Positions 6,588 through 7,142 of a stretch of DNA of 7,142 bases are shown here, piece by piece. The DNA lies in the NCBI GenBank assembly GCA_015655225.1, contig JAATFK010000558.1, positions 1 through 7,142 on the forward strand, read 5' to 3'. The stretch is from Solirubrobacterales bacterium. Its GTDB lineage: Bacteria > Actinomycetota > Thermoleophilia > Solirubrobacterales > Solirubrobacteraceae. The translations under genes were made by a program, and so were the position numbers. Numbering within the stretch: the stretch's first letter is position 1; each line of letters begins with the position of its first letter. The notes under the pieces are model-generated. The model was not told the DNA's origin. It was given only the letters and a program-made list of their open reading frames with translations, and ran no database searches.

Positions 6588-6593
6588 CATCGT
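6588..6593 (+). promoter_or_regulatory. Candidate -10 (CATCGT) for leaderless parB-like gene
   Basis: CATCGT retains A2 and T6 of the actinobacterial -10 pattern and ends 7 bases before the ATG at 6601, the same geometry as TAGCCT before the DUF5996 gene. No purine-rich ribosome site precedes the ATG. The 47-base gap upstream (6554-6600) holds no clear -35 box and no convincing terminator. Confidence 0.35.
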
Positions 6594-6600
6594 GGCGTCC

Positions 6601-7142
6601 ATGTCCCAAGTCGATTCGCTCCAGAACTCCGAAGAGGCCGTCGCGCAGCTGCGCCAGGAGGCCGCCGCCGCCGAGCGCGCCGCGGTCGTCGACGAGCTGC
6701 GCAAGGCGCCGCTCGCCGACACCGCTGGCAAGCCCCGCCGCCGCGTCGCCGCGACCCTCGACCGCGTCCGCACCTCCACGAACATGCGTGAGGGCCCGCT
6801 CCCCGACGTGGAGGAGCTGGCCGTCTCCCTGGTGGAGACCGGCCTGCTGCACCCGCCGCTCGTCCGCGAGACCGGCGACGCGGAGGTGCCGTACGAGCTG
6901 GTCGCGGGCGCCCGCCGCCTTGCCGCGATGCGCCTCGTCGACGACGCCGCCGGCACCCCGCGCGAGTGGGAGCTCGACCTGCGCGAGGGGATGAGCCGCC
7001 GCGAGGCGCTGACGGTCCAGTTCGCGGAGAACTTCCACCAGAGAAAGCCGGAGCCGATCCTGTTCGCCCGCGCGGTCCGCCAGATCATGATCGAGGACCC
7101 CGCGCTGACCGCCGCCGAGGTCTCGCGCATGACCGGCGCGCC
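6601..7142 (+). CDS. ParB/Spo0J-like N-terminal domain protein, 3' end outside window
   Basis: The frame is open from ATG 6601 to the window end (180 complete codons). Residues 1-50 form an Ala/Glu/Arg-rich, probably helical lead (QLRQEAAAAERAAVVDELRK). The ParB N-terminal domain follows: a strand and NMRE (61-64), LPDVEELAVSLVETGLLHPP (67-86), YELVAGARRLAAMRL (98-112), and FAENFHQRKPEPILFARAVR (141-160), which corresponds to the ENxxR helix. LTAAEVSRMTG (169-179) looks like the start of the helix-turn-helix. ParB proteins bind CTP through this domain and spread on DNA from parS-like sites; relatives act as plasmid partition factors, regulators or nucleases. Here the box usually read as GERR is GARR (103-106). 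No parA gene is adjacent on the left, where a membrane protein is found, so this may be an orphan or its partner may lie to the right. One AGA codon (Arg148) is present. Confidence 0.87.
   Translation, partial: MSQVDSLQNSEEAVAQLRQEAAAAERAAVVDELRKAPLADTAGKPRRRVAATLDRVRTSTNMREGPLPDVEELAVSLVETGLLHPPLVRETGDAEVPYELVAGARRLAAMRLVDDAAGTPREWELDLREGMSRREALTVQFAENFHQRKPEPILFARAVRQIMIEDPALTAAEVSRMTGA

Noticed and set aside
6554..6600. Short GC-rich repeats (CCCG-TC-CGGG at 6570-6579) as a terminator after the membrane protein gene
   Set aside because: The loop would be only 2 bases with a 4-bp stem and no T-tract, so it is too weak to call.
5920..7130. Long - strand open frames opposite the membrane protein and parB-like genes
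   Set aside because: Low-complexity shadows; the + strand products show hydrophobic helices and ParB motifs respectively.

Overview
The window is 7.1 kb of very GC-rich, densely coded DNA. Nearly every third codon position is G or C, gaps between genes are tiny, and several starts look leaderless. This points to a high-GC actinobacterium. The overall style is reminiscent of Thermoleophilia/Solirubrobacterales (Conexibacter- or Solirubrobacter-like), but that is an impression and not a proof. No rRNA, tRNA, CRISPR array, insertion sequence or phage gene was seen, and no gene-free stretch exceeds about 65 bases.

Left part (1-3963, + strand): a tightly coupled three-gene operon that enters from outside the window. 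It holds the large C-terminal part of a HyuA-type hydantoinase/oxoprolinase (ATP-binding) subunit, a complete HyuB-type (metal-binding) subunit, and a 122-residue protein whose motifs resemble IacB of indole-3-acetate catabolism clusters. The genes overlap by 8 and 4 bases, so they are probably translated coupled and act together. HyuA/HyuB pairs use ATP to open lactam or imide rings or to carboxylate ketones. The IacB-like partner makes an oxindole/lactam-type aromatic catabolite a reasonable but unproven substrate. This operon is the most interesting part of the window.

Middle part (3971-5750): a separately promoted gene for a DUF5996-type protein (+ strand) converges on an alpha/beta hydrolase gene (- strand). 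The two stop codons sit in opposite arms of one perfect 8-bp inverted repeat with a 3-base loop, a compact candidate bidirectional terminator.

Right part (5751-7142): a 62-bp divergent intergenic region separates the hydrolase from a small protein with three predicted membrane segments and no family that I recognise. It is followed by the N-terminal part of a stand-alone ParB/Spo0J-like protein that runs off the window. The CTP-binding-type GERR motif of ParB reads GARR here.

The arginine codon AGA is absent, by eye, from the whole hyu operon but occurs about eleven times from position 4650 onward. This hints at different histories or selection for the two halves.
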